The position numbers and the translations under genes are program-made. A stretch of DNA of 10,642 nt from JANQPA01 sp964628385 (GTDB taxonomy: Bacteria; Bacteroidota; Bacteroidia; Chitinophagales; Saprospiraceae). The stretch is from NCBI GenBank assembly GCA_964628385.1, contig CAZVOD010000118.1:1-10642 (forward strand), in the 5' to 3' direction. The stretch's first letter is position 1. Each line of letters begins with the position of its first letter. The notes beneath the pieces were generated by a model. That model saw only the letters and a program-made list of their open reading frames with translations. It was not told where the DNA came from and ran no database searches. Below, piece by piece: positions 1-6,223 of this stretch.

Positions 1-121
1 TGCTGCACAATGTTTTGTCTGCAAACATGAAACGACATTTTTAAACAACTTCATACTTAGAAGTACTTTTAAAAATGCTCTAAGACTCGACGTTACATTT
101 CAAAACAAAACCATAATTGCT

Positions 122-2902
122 ATGCCTTTTTTCAGGAAAGGATTACCCCTAGTCTTTCTTTTAATAAATATTTTGACAACTACTGCCCAGATAAAAGAGG
201 GCAATGCTTATCTGAAGCAAAAAGATTATCAGTCAGCTTTTGAAGCTTTTGAAGCTGAAAATAAAAAGCCACACACGACAGCGGAAGCGACCTTCAGGAT
301 GGCTCAGATCATGGCTACACCGGAAGCGCCTCAGTACAACCTGGATTCTGCTTACCATTATGTACAACTAGCCAGAAAAAGATACCTACAGCTCAGTAAC
401 GGTAAACGCAATAAGCTGGATAAGGCCGGCGCAGGCCGCCGTGATCTAAGTCGGCTGCGCAATGATATTGCCGACTCAGCTCTGGTACAAATTATTAGAA
501 ACCCTTCTTTGGAAGCTTACGAAAAGTTTTTTAATACGTTTGAGCGCATGAGCAGGCGTACAAAAGAGGCGGCATTGGACTCTATGGTGGTCACGCTGAA
601 AGAAGTTTTTGCTCGGAAAAAAGACTACGAACGCCTCGCCAACCTTTTTGACCGTTATGGAGATGAAATACGCAAGCGCGACTTTGAGGGCTACAATGTG
701 GTAGAGAAAAATCTATTCACTGCTTTTGTTCAGGAAAAGGGATGGAAACAACTGGATGTTTTTGAAAAACGCTTCCATCGTTCCATGTTTTCTATGGATC
801 AAGGCAAAGAAGATTTTAAAAAAATCAGAACTTCCGGTAGTGCTGAAAATTACAGACGTTTCATAAAATATTATCCCCGGAGTCCTTATCTGCCTCTGGC
901 CAAAGATAGTCTGGCAGTAATACAAAACCGGCGTATGGCGCAGCAACAAAGCAGCAAGCAATTACTAACTATCATTCAGAACTCTAACGACAGCAAAGAG
1001 CTGGCCGTAGCAGATCAGGTACTTTACCTTCGTTTTGAAGAAATCATGACGGTAGAAGAACTAGAAGCAGCTATTCCCCGGGAGAAAGTTCAGTATCTAC
1101 CTCGCCTGATGTCTGTCATTTACCAAAGTTATCGCATCAAAAAAAATAAGGAAGCGTTGATGGAATTCAAAAGGCGCTACCCTGACTACTCTAATATGGC
1201 GGCGGTAGATAACGATATTGCCCAGATGACCATTGTTGAGCAGCAAAAGATGGTCAAGATGCAGGAATATGATGAAATGATCCGGGCTTTTGCTCCGAGT
1301 TATGAAGCTTTTATGGCCCTACAAGCTTTAGCCGCGCCAAGCATCAATGAACAAAACTGGGAAGCGGCCATAGAAACAGCCAAAGAATATCGGCCTTTTT
1401 TTAAGGCCGATTCAGCAATGGTGGATAGTTTCATCGCTGTTCTAGCTGCTCCTGATCCCAATATTGAGATTTTGAAGCTGGGAAATACAACCATCAATAG
1501 TCGCAAAAGTGAATATTCTCCTGTTCTATCAGCGGATGGGCAAACGCTATATTTTTGTCGCCGTACAGATATCAATAATTTAGAAGCGATCCATGCTGCT
1601 AATTATGAAGGGAAAGAATCATGGTCGGATGCCTCCATTATTCCCGAACTCAATGCCCAGCGTGCTAATCTGGCACCACTGGCTATCTCTACAGATGGGA
1701 CCAGAATGTTAATCTACAGAAATTCTAAAATTGCTTATACAGATAAAACTAAAGACGGTTGGTCAAGGGTAAATAATTATTCTGACAATATCAACAGCAG
1801 TAATTGGCAAGGTGCTGCTACCCTATCCAGCAATGGCCGGGTAATGATATTTGAAGCCCGCTACCGGAATGATGCCACAAAAAGTCGGGACCCTGAGAAG
1901 ATTGACCTATATATTGCTCAGCAGCAAGAAGATGGCAGCTGGGGGGCCTCTGTTAATCTGGGGGATGTTATCAATACGCCTTTTGACGAGCGCAGTCCAT
2001 TCCTGCATCCAGACATGCGGACGCTTTATTTCAGCTCAGAGGGCCACGGTGGCTTGGGCGGGCTGGACGTATTCAAGACGACCCGACTGGACGATAGCTG
2101 GACTAAATGGAGCCAACCCCAACACCTTGGCAAAGGTATCAATACAGCTTCCAACGACTGGGGGTATAAACTGAGCACTGATGGAAAAACGGCCTATTAT
2201 TCGGCTGCTCCTCTTGGTCAGTCTGATATCTATCAGGTGAATGTCCCAGAAGAATTGCGCCCCAAATTAGTTTCTACTCTAACTCTATATGTGGTTGATG
2301 AATCCGGTGATGCCATCGAAGCAGATGTGATCCTGGAAAATGCCACTGAGGGTAAAAAGATTGGAGAACTCAGAACTGATCCCAGCAATGGAAGGGTATT
2401 TGCTGTATTACCCAATGAAGGTCGCTACGGCTATGTTATTACCAAAGAAGGCTATTTTCCGGTATCTAGCAATATTGATTTGGAGGAAATAGGTATGCAA
2501 TTGGAAGTAAAAGATACTATCCGCCTGATTCCTGTTAAGGAGGTTATTGAGTCAGAAACAAAAATAGAGCTAAAAAATCTCTTTTTTGACTTTGATGAAT
2601 TTACCCTTCAGCAAGGTTCTTTCCCGGAGCTCAAACGGCTGGCCGGGATTATTAAACAAAATGAGGTGCGCATAAAAGTACTGGGCCACGCAGACAATAA
2701 GGGCACCCAGGCCTACAACAGAGACCTTTCAGAACAGCGTGCCGAAGCTGTTAAGGCATATCTCATTACTCTGGGTATTCCAGAAAAATTAATCGATACG
2801 GAAGGCCTGGGAGAAACTCAACCCATCGCCAGTAATGATACGCCGGAAGGACAGGCCCGAAACCGTAGAGTGGAAATACAGTTGCTAAAAGTAGACCAGT
2901 AA
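122..2902 (+). CDS. OmpA-family cell-envelope protein with TPR, PD40 beta-propeller and peptidoglycan-binding domains (PorE-like architecture)
   Basis: Probable periplasmic or outer-membrane-associated scaffold that binds peptidoglycan non-covalently. Seen in order: a Sec signal peptide (hydrophobic residues 8-22, likely cleavage after the TTTA at 19-22, with Q23 as first mature residue); a TPR-like helical start (about 24-65) and a long helical region to about 440; PD40/WD40-like blades, with recurring 'SPxLSxDGxTLYF'-type strands near 465-478, 518-531, 563-577, 624-638 and 678-692; a carboxypeptidase-regulatory-like beta domain (about 718-785); and an OmpA C-terminal domain (about 815-922) with HADNKG (856-861), NRDLSEQRA (866-874) and NRRVE (914-918). 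The TPR-propeller-regulatory-OmpA order is that of PorE of the type IX secretion system, as I recall that family. Unlike the PorE lipoprotein it has no lipobox Cys and is longer, mainly in the helical N-terminal part. Bacteroidota carry many paralogues of this kind, so a T9SS role is not established. The ATG at 122 gives an ideal signal peptide, and a hairpin follows the stop codon. Confidence 0.9.
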   Translation: MPFFRKGLPLVFLLINILTTTAQIKEGNAYLKQKDYQSAFEAFEAENKKPHTTAEATFRMAQIMATPEAPQYNLDSAYHYVQLARKRYLQLSNGKRNKLDKAGAGRRDLSRLRNDIADSALVQIIRNPSLEAYEKFFNTFERMSRRTKEAALDSMVVTLKEVFARKKDYERLANLFDRYGDEIRKRDFEGYNVVEKNLFTAFVQEKGWKQLDVFEKRFHRSMFSMDQGKEDFKKIRTSGSAENYRRFIKYYPRSPYLPLAKDSLAVIQNRRMAQQQSSKQLLTIIQNSNDSKELAVADQVLYLRFEEIMTVEELEAAIPREKVQYLPRLMSVIYQSYRIKKNKEALMEFKRRYPDYSNMAAVDNDIAQMTIVEQQKMVKMQEYDEMIRAFAPSYEAFMALQALAAPSINEQNWEAAIETAKEYRPFFKADSAMVDSFIAVLAAPDPNIEILKLGNTTINSRKSEYSPVLSADGQTLYFCRRTDINNLEAIHAANYEGKESWSDASIIPELNAQRANLAPLAISTDGTRMLIYRNSKIAYTDKTKDGWSRVNNYSDNINSSNWQGAATLSSNGRVMIFEARYRNDATKSRDPEKIDLYIAQQQEDGSWGASVNLGDVINTPFDERSPFLHPDMRTLYFSSEGHGGLGGLDVFKTTRLDDSWTKWSQPQHLGKGINTASNDWGYKLSTDGKTAYYSAAPLGQSDIYQVNVPEELRPKLVSTLTLYVVDESGDAIEADVILENATEGKKIGELRTDPSNGRVFAVLPNEGRYGYVITKEGYFPVSSNIDLEEIGMQLEVKDTIRLIPVKEVIESETKIELKNLFFDFDEFTLQQGSFPELKRLAGIIKQNEVRIKVLGHADNKGTQAYNRDLSEQRAEAVKAYLITLGIPEKLIDTEGLGETQPIASNDTPEGQARNRRVEIQLLKVDQ

Positions 2903-2911
2903 TGGGAGTGC

Positions 2912-2963
2912 CAACTACCAATCATTCCCGCTTCCTGGCTCAGAGGGGAATGATTGGTAGTTG
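2912..2963 (+). terminator. Strong stem-loop after the OmpA-family gene, probable transcription terminator
   Basis: Arms 2912-2929 (CAACTACCAATCATTCCC) and 2946-2963 are perfect reverse complements over 18 bp, with a 16-nt loop. The hairpin begins 9 nt after the TAA of the OmpA-family gene and is followed by AATTTTA, a short T-run. The stem is long, but the T-tract is weaker than in textbook intrinsic terminators. It could also protect the 3' end of the mRNA, or serve the convergent lipoprotein gene whose stop lies about 100 nt further right; the minus-strand side has no T-run. Confidence 0.75.
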
Positions 2964-3061
2964 AATTTTAGAGCGTTTATGGAATGGGAGGTAAAGTCCG
3001 TACAGACTCTCAACTGCTGCCACGGGCCATAAAAACTCCAGAATCAAGCCAGAAACGCAGG

Positions 3062-4204
3062 CTATTTGCCTGGCTCTTCCAGTTTGCAAATGTAAAAAAC
3101 TTCATTGTTCAACCTTTCGACTCTGGTCTTATTAGTGGTAGCCAAATAGAGGTTACTACGCAGGTGACAGCTCAAGCGCGTTACTTTATAAGGCAATAGC
3201 ACGTCACCACTGCTCCGCTTTCTTCCTCTTTTATCGTAAACTGAAGTAAAATACCTTTCCTGATCTTTAGATGACTTTATCCCGGCTTTATAAATATCCT
3301 CGGTCAGTCCTGCCTTATAAGATAGCAACACCAATCGGTCATCCACAACGATTCCCTTGTAAGAGCTATTTCTGCTCATAGATTCTCCGATGCTGGTATA
3401 GCGCTGGTATTCAGGGAAAAGTGATGGATCGGGCTTCAATTCAATGACATCGATCAAATCAAAATCATTGCTGATGGCATACCGGTACAGGCGCTGGTCT
3501 GGATTAATCAAACAGTATAAGGTATCCTTATTTTCCCGGAGGAAAAACTGAAGGTTATCAAACTTTTTAGTGGGATTCTTTTTAAAAAGACTCGATTCAT
3601 GGTAAGGAATTCTCAAATACGTTTGGTTATTTTCCAAATTGTGGATAGTCATTAACCTAAAATACTGCCGATACCTTTTGTCGCCAGGAAGTATCATTTC
3701 GTCACCAATTATTGTACTTGGCTCGCCTACATAGGCCAACATAAGCGAATCTTTCTTTCGAAATTCAAGCAAATTAAGGTACACACGATCCATCCAATTT
3801 CTGGGTAATAAAGAACGCTGCTGGATTTCGCCGGCTCTATTGAATAAAAATACGCCCCGCTCAGTTACTACTCTGAATCCATTTTCTTCTTTTGCATAAC
3901 CAACCGCAGCAATCACTCCACCTGCTTCTTTGTCATCATTACCCACTACGCTAAAAGCACTAATAACGCTGCCATCAAGTCCCACCTCTACAATGGCGTA
4001 TTGAATTCTGTCAAAGAATAGAAGCCGATCATCCGATGGATGCTTTTGCATAAATTGCAGACTACCTACATAATCAATAACCAGGGAATCAACAATCGAA
4101 ATTTGATACCTGCTTCCCGGTGGAGTATTCCCCGGTTCTTCCCTGGCGCATCCAAGAAACATAAAACCGATGCTTAGTACAATCAACAATCTCATATTTA
4201 TCAT
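3062..4204 (-). CDS. Lipoprotein, probable 6-bladed beta-propeller domain
   Basis: An exported lipoprotein of 380 aa. The N-terminus is a type II signal peptide: hydrophobic residues 5-17 and lipobox F-L-G-C with lipidated Cys19. The residues after it (A-R-E-E at 20-23) resemble the basic-then-acidic export signal that sends Bacteroidota lipoproteins to the cell surface, so surface exposure is likely but inferred. The rest is rich in short beta-strands with aromatic and Asp/Gly turns (for example 60-66, 113-122, 226-243, 285-296, 318-335), fitting the 6-bladed beta-propeller lipoproteins common in Bacteroidota. I saw no catalytic motif. Met4 is an alternative start that still leaves a complete signal peptide. 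The gene lies 74 nt downstream of the small exported peptide gene on the same strand, with a stem-loop between them, so the two are probably co-transcribed. Substrate or partner is unknown; the peptide is the obvious candidate. Confidence 0.85.
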   Translation of the reverse strand: MINMRLLIVLSIGFMFLGCAREEPGNTPPGSRYQISIVDSLVIDYVGSLQFMQKHPSDDRLLFFDRIQYAIVEVGLDGSVISAFSVVGNDDKEAGGVIAAVGYAKEENGFRVVTERGVFLFNRAGEIQQRSLLPRNWMDRVYLNLLEFRKKDSLMLAYVGEPSTIIGDEMILPGDKRYRQYFRLMTIHNLENNQTYLRIPYHESSLFKKNPTKKFDNLQFFLRENKDTLYCLINPDQRLYRYAISNDFDLIDVIELKPDPSLFPEYQRYTSIGESMSRNSSYKGIVVDDRLVLLSYKAGLTEDIYKAGIKSSKDQERYFTSVYDKRGRKRSSGDVLLPYKVTRLSCHLRSNLYLATTNKTRVERLNNEVFYICKLEEPGK

Positions 4205-4221
4205 TTAACGAATAATATAAC

Positions 4222-4262
4222 ATGGCATTATTGGCTGATTTTATCGAGCACAATAATGCCAT
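4222..4262 (-). promoter_or_regulatory. Intercistronic stem-loop between the small peptide and lipoprotein genes
   Basis: The 12-bp arms at 4222-4233 (ATGGCATTATTG) and 4251-4262 are perfect reverse complements with a 17-nt loop. The element starts 16 nt after the stop of the small peptide gene on the minus strand and ends 17 nt before the lipoprotein ATG. No U-tract follows on the minus strand, so it looks more like a processing or 3'-stabilising element, or a leaky attenuator that lowers the downstream gene, than a full terminator. Its exact role is inference. Confidence 0.6.
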
Positions 4263-4278
4263 TCTGGTTTATAAGTAA

Positions 4279-4494
4279 TTAATCCGGACAATCGATTTCT
4301 GGTGTAGTATCAATACAAAAGCCGTTGGGCTCTGTCAGTGTAGGGCAAAAAGTAATAACTGTTTCGTCGGGAAGCGTAAATGTGTAAGCGGGCTCACTGG
4401 TAAATCTGGTAATTTGTGATACTCCATCGGTAGTGGTATACATCAGAATAAAAGTAAATAATACCACTCCTAATACTTTAAAATAGTTGCTCAT
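4279..4494 (-). CDS. Small exported acidic peptide with three cysteines, unrecognised family
   Basis: A 71-aa protein I do not recognise. Residues 1-6 are polar with one Lys (K6), then a hydrophobic stretch (7-19), then a probable signal peptidase I site near V25-S26|Q27. No Cys lies in the lipobox position, so it is not a lipoprotein. The predicted mature peptide is about 45 residues, strongly acidic (eight Asp/Glu against one Arg), with Cys at 50, 60 and 69 (spacing 9 and 8) and Pro-rich turns. It is first in a minus-strand pair with the beta-propeller lipoprotein. In Bacteroides, small exported peptides of the NVEALA family often sit beside such lipoproteins; the size, signal and Cys-containing tail agree, but the NVEALA motif is absent. 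A-rich sequence before the ATG and no Shine-Dalgarno are normal for the phylum. The signal peptide and conserved context make it a likely real gene. Confidence 0.7.
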   Translation of the reverse strand: MSNYFKVLGVVLFTFILMYTTTDGVSQITRFTSEPAYTFTLPDETVITFCPTLTEPNGFCIDTTPEIDCPD

Positions 4495-4866
4495 GTAATT
4501 GTTTTCATTCCTATTTTGTCATTTACAACAAAGGGCTTTTGCCCACAGAGCGGGTTTAAATCCTGCTCTTACAATTATAATTACAAAAAGGACGATAGTT
4601 TACACCTACTCTCTTCAAGGTTTTCGGTAATCCCCTAAACGCATTGGCCAAATCGTTCAATACAAATATAAATCAATACCAAACATGAAGCATTAAGAAC
4701 AATATTCTACCTTTAAGCTAAGCTATCACACTACAATATATTTAGAGTTACTTCGAAAACTTGAGCGCTTGAGCCACATAAATTAACATTTTTATGACAA
4801 AATGAGACAGCCCTTCGGGGCGTTTGCACATTCCTCTTTTTCCTACGCTAATTAAATTTTAACAAA
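4495..4866. other. Divergent intergenic region between the peptide-lipoprotein unit and the dinB-dnaE operon
   Basis: About 370 bases without a convincing gene. The left part is the likely leader of the minus-strand peptide gene. It contains a small stem GGGC-TTTT-GCCC (4533-4544) and a perfect AT palindrome AATTATAATT (4573-4582). The right part contains a tandem CTTGAGC repeat (around 4760-4774) and a short hairpin GCCC-TTCG-GGGC (4810-4821) with a UUCG-type tetraloop, followed by a pyrimidine-rich run. I found no tRNA, riboswitch or ORF longer than a few codons on the plus strand. Confidence 0.6.
4663..4670 (-). promoter_or_regulatory. Candidate -7 promoter element for the small peptide gene
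   Basis: On the minus strand this reads TATATTTG, an exact match to the Bacteroidota -7 consensus TAnnTTTG. It would give a leader of roughly 160 nt before the peptide ATG at 4494. No good -33 TTG/TTTG lies at the expected 19-21 nt further upstream, so the call rests on one element in AT-rich DNA. Confidence 0.35.
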
Positions 4867-4904
4867 CAAATTGTGTTTAATTTTGTTATTTTTGACACAA
4901 TTTG
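4867..4904. promoter_or_regulatory. 10-bp perfect inverted repeat over the dinB-dnaE promoter, candidate operator
   Basis: Arms CAAATTGTGT (4867-4876) and ACACAATTTG (4895-4904) are perfect reverse complements separated by 18 bp, so the half-site centres are 28 bp apart, just under three helical turns. The repeat frames both candidate -7 elements of the dinB-dnaE operon, which is where a repressor would block polymerase. No LexA, UmuD or S24-family gene is in the window, so the binding protein is unknown. As an RNA structure it would need an 18-nt loop, and the transcript probably starts inside or beyond it, so a DNA-level operator is more likely than a hairpin. Confidence 0.55.
4878..4894 (+). 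promoter_or_regulatory. Two adjacent TAnnTTTG elements, candidate dinB-dnaE promoter
   Basis: TAATTTTG (4878-4885) and TATTTTTG (4887-4894) both match the Bacteroidota -7 consensus TAnnTTTG exactly and lie 9 bp apart. Transcription from them would begin at roughly 4890-4905. A clear -33 TTTG is not seen at the expected distance, which would suit a regulated promoter. The region is AT-rich, so either match alone could be chance; two within the inverted repeat upstream of a DNA-damage-type operon is better support. Confidence 0.5.
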
Positions 4905-4916
4905 AATTAACATACT

Positions 4917-5039
4917 ATGTATCCAGGTTGCTTTGCAGGTAAAGTGCAAAGAAAGATTGCTCAGATTGTACGTAATACCTTTGAGCTTCTTTACTCTGCT
5001 CTTTGCGTCATTTCTCCCCCGCCAACGAGGATGCAATGA
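4917..5039 (+). CDS. 40-codon upstream ORF in the dinB leader, possible leader peptide
   Basis: An ATG at 4917 opens a 40-codon frame ending in TGA at 5037-5039, 13 nt before the dinB ATG at 5053 and in a different frame from dinB. It begins 13 nt after the candidate operator, close to where transcription should start. The product (starting MYPGCFAGKV, ending PPPTRMQ) resembles no family I know: it is basic in the first half, with a moderately hydrophobic centre (F22-I32) and a Pro-rich tail. It might be a regulatory leader peptide coupled to dinB translation, or a chance frame. No protein-level evidence distinguishes these. Confidence 0.3.
   Translation: MYPGCFAGKVQRKIAQIVRNTFELLYSALCVISPPPTRMQ
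4931..4951 (+). promoter_or_regulatory. Small perfect hairpin in the dinB leader
   Basis: CTTTGCA (4931-4937) and TGCAAAG (4945-4951) are perfect reverse complements with a 7-nt loop, inside the transcribed leader and inside the upstream ORF (codons 5-12). Ribosomes translating the ORF would melt it. It could affect access to the leader, but a 7-bp stem may also be chance. Confidence 0.3.
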
Positions 5040-5052
5040 AAACTACAAGATT

Positions 5053-6180
5053 ATGTTTGATCGAGCAATTTTACACCTCGATCTCGATGCTTTCTTTGTG
5101 GCCGTGGAATGCTTGAAAAATAGCCAACTGAAGGGACTGCCACTAATCATTGGAGGAAGCAGTGAGAGAGGTGTGGTAGCTTCGTGCAGCTACGAAGCCC
5201 GCAAATTTGGCGTGCGCTCAGCTATGCCTGTAAAAATAGCCCTAAGGCTTTGTCCGGATGCCCTGGTTATCCGCGGGGATATGGAAAGCTATTCCAAATA
5301 TTCCCAACTGGTAACTCATGTTATAGAGGATGAAGTGCCCCTTTTTGAAAAAGCCTCTATTGACGAGTTTTATGTGGACCTTACGGGAATGGATAAACAC
5401 TTTGGCTGCTGGCTATGGTCAAAAGAGCTGCGAGAGAAAATCACCCGGGAAACCGGGCTACCATTATCTTTTGGCTTATCCGTCAACAAACTGGTCTCCA
5501 AAGTAGGCACTGGCGAAGCCAAACCCAATGGCATGCAACTCATAGAAAACGGCCGGGAAAAAGCATTCCTCGCTCCATTACCGGTTAAAAAGATTCCCTC
5601 TATCGGTAAGTATACGTATCGCCAGCTCAGCTTTATGGGTATCCGAAAGGTCCACCAATTGCAACAAATCCCCCCTCAGTTGCTAGAAAGAGAATTTGGT
5701 AAATTAGGGCGTTCCATCTGGAAAAAAGCCAATGCTATGGACGACAGCCCGGTAGTGCCTTATCGGGAACGACAGTCCATCTCCACAGAACGCACGCTAC
5801 AGCAAGATACTACGCATGTACATTGGCTTAAGGAACAACTCCGCCAGATGGTAGTCAACCTGGCTTTTGAATTGCGACAAAATCAAAAGCTGACCTCTTG
5901 CGTCACCATCAAGATTCGATACGCCGACTTTAATACTTTTTCAAAACAGCGAAAAGTTCCCTATACCGCTAATGAACGTCCACTGATAGCATTAGCTCAG
6001 GAGCTGTTTGATCAGCTTTATCAACGTCGACAGCTGATCCGGCTTATCGGTGTCCGGTTCGGTGGCCTGGTACATGGTCAGCCACAATTAGATTTGTTTG
6101 ATCAGGGCCAAAACGAGCTGAAGCTACTCGAAGCGATAGACAAGCTAAAACAAAGGTTTGGTCCGAAAGTACTTCGTTAA
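5053..6180 (+). CDS. dinB: DNA polymerase IV, Y-family translesion polymerase
   Basis: A 375-aa error-prone polymerase that copies past DNA lesions. Palm/fingers (about 1-170): DLDAFF (10-15) carries the first metal-binding Asp (D10) and the aromatic steric-gate position (F15, equivalent to F13 of E. coli Pol IV). SYEAR (46-50) and SIDE (102-105) follow, the latter supplying D104 and E105. All catalytic acids are present, so it is an active enzyme rather than a catalytically dead ImuB. A helix-hairpin-helix thumb follows (PVKKIPSIG at 177-185), then the little-finger domain (about 235-340). QLDLF (345-349) is a canonical sliding-clamp-binding motif, here followed by a 26-residue tail instead of being at the C-terminus. 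A TTG at 4933 would add 40 non-homologous hydrophobic residues; the ATG at 5053 starts right where the family begins, so I chose it. dnaE follows after 43 nt, presumably in one operon. Confidence 0.93.
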   Translation: MFDRAILHLDLDAFFVAVECLKNSQLKGLPLIIGGSSERGVVASCSYEARKFGVRSAMPVKIALRLCPDALVIRGDMESYSKYSQLVTHVIEDEVPLFEKASIDEFYVDLTGMDKHFGCWLWSKELREKITRETGLPLSFGLSVNKLVSKVGTGEAKPNGMQLIENGREKAFLAPLPVKKIPSIGKYTYRQLSFMGIRKVHQLQQIPPQLLEREFGKLGRSIWKKANAMDDSPVVPYRERQSISTERTLQQDTTHVHWLKEQLRQMVVNLAFELRQNQKLTSCVTIKIRYADFNTFSKQRKVPYTANERPLIALAQELFDQLYQRRQLIRLIGVRFGGLVHGQPQLDLFDQGQNELKLLEAIDKLKQRFGPKVLR

Positions 6181-6223
6181 CAATATCAGCAGACACTACT
6201 AATTTGGCTCAAATTCGCATCCC

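Noticed and set aside
10..28. ATGTTT/AAACAT inverted repeat as a terminator of an upstream gene
   Set aside because: A 6-bp AT-rich stem with no visible upstream gene is too weak to call.
54..101. Weak promoter-like TACTTTTA (64-71) and TACATTTC (94-101), and TACTT-AG-AAGTA (54-65), before the OmpA-family gene
   Set aside because: Both -7 candidates miss the final G of TAnnTTTG, no -33 partner is seen, and the short palindrome is common in AT-rich DNA. A promoter is probably here but cannot be placed.
2984..3061. GGAGGTAAAGTCC sequence resembling a segment of RNase P RNA
   Set aside because: Only about 100 nt lie between the hairpin and the next gene, far too short for RNase P RNA, and no other conserved block is seen.
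2984..3199. 71-codon plus-strand ORF overlapping the lipoprotein gene end
   Set aside because: Two thirds of it is antisense to the well-supported lipoprotein gene, and it has no domain or signal.
4810..4821. GCCC-TTCG-GGGC hairpin as a terminator or small RNA
   Set aside because: Only 4 bp of stem and no gene or promoter just upstream; kept only as a note in the intergenic description.
4933..5052. Extension of dinB from a TTG at 4933, adding 40 residues
   Set aside because: The added residues are hydrophobic and unlike the family, whose N-terminus begins a few residues before DLDAFF; the ATG at 5053 fits exactly.
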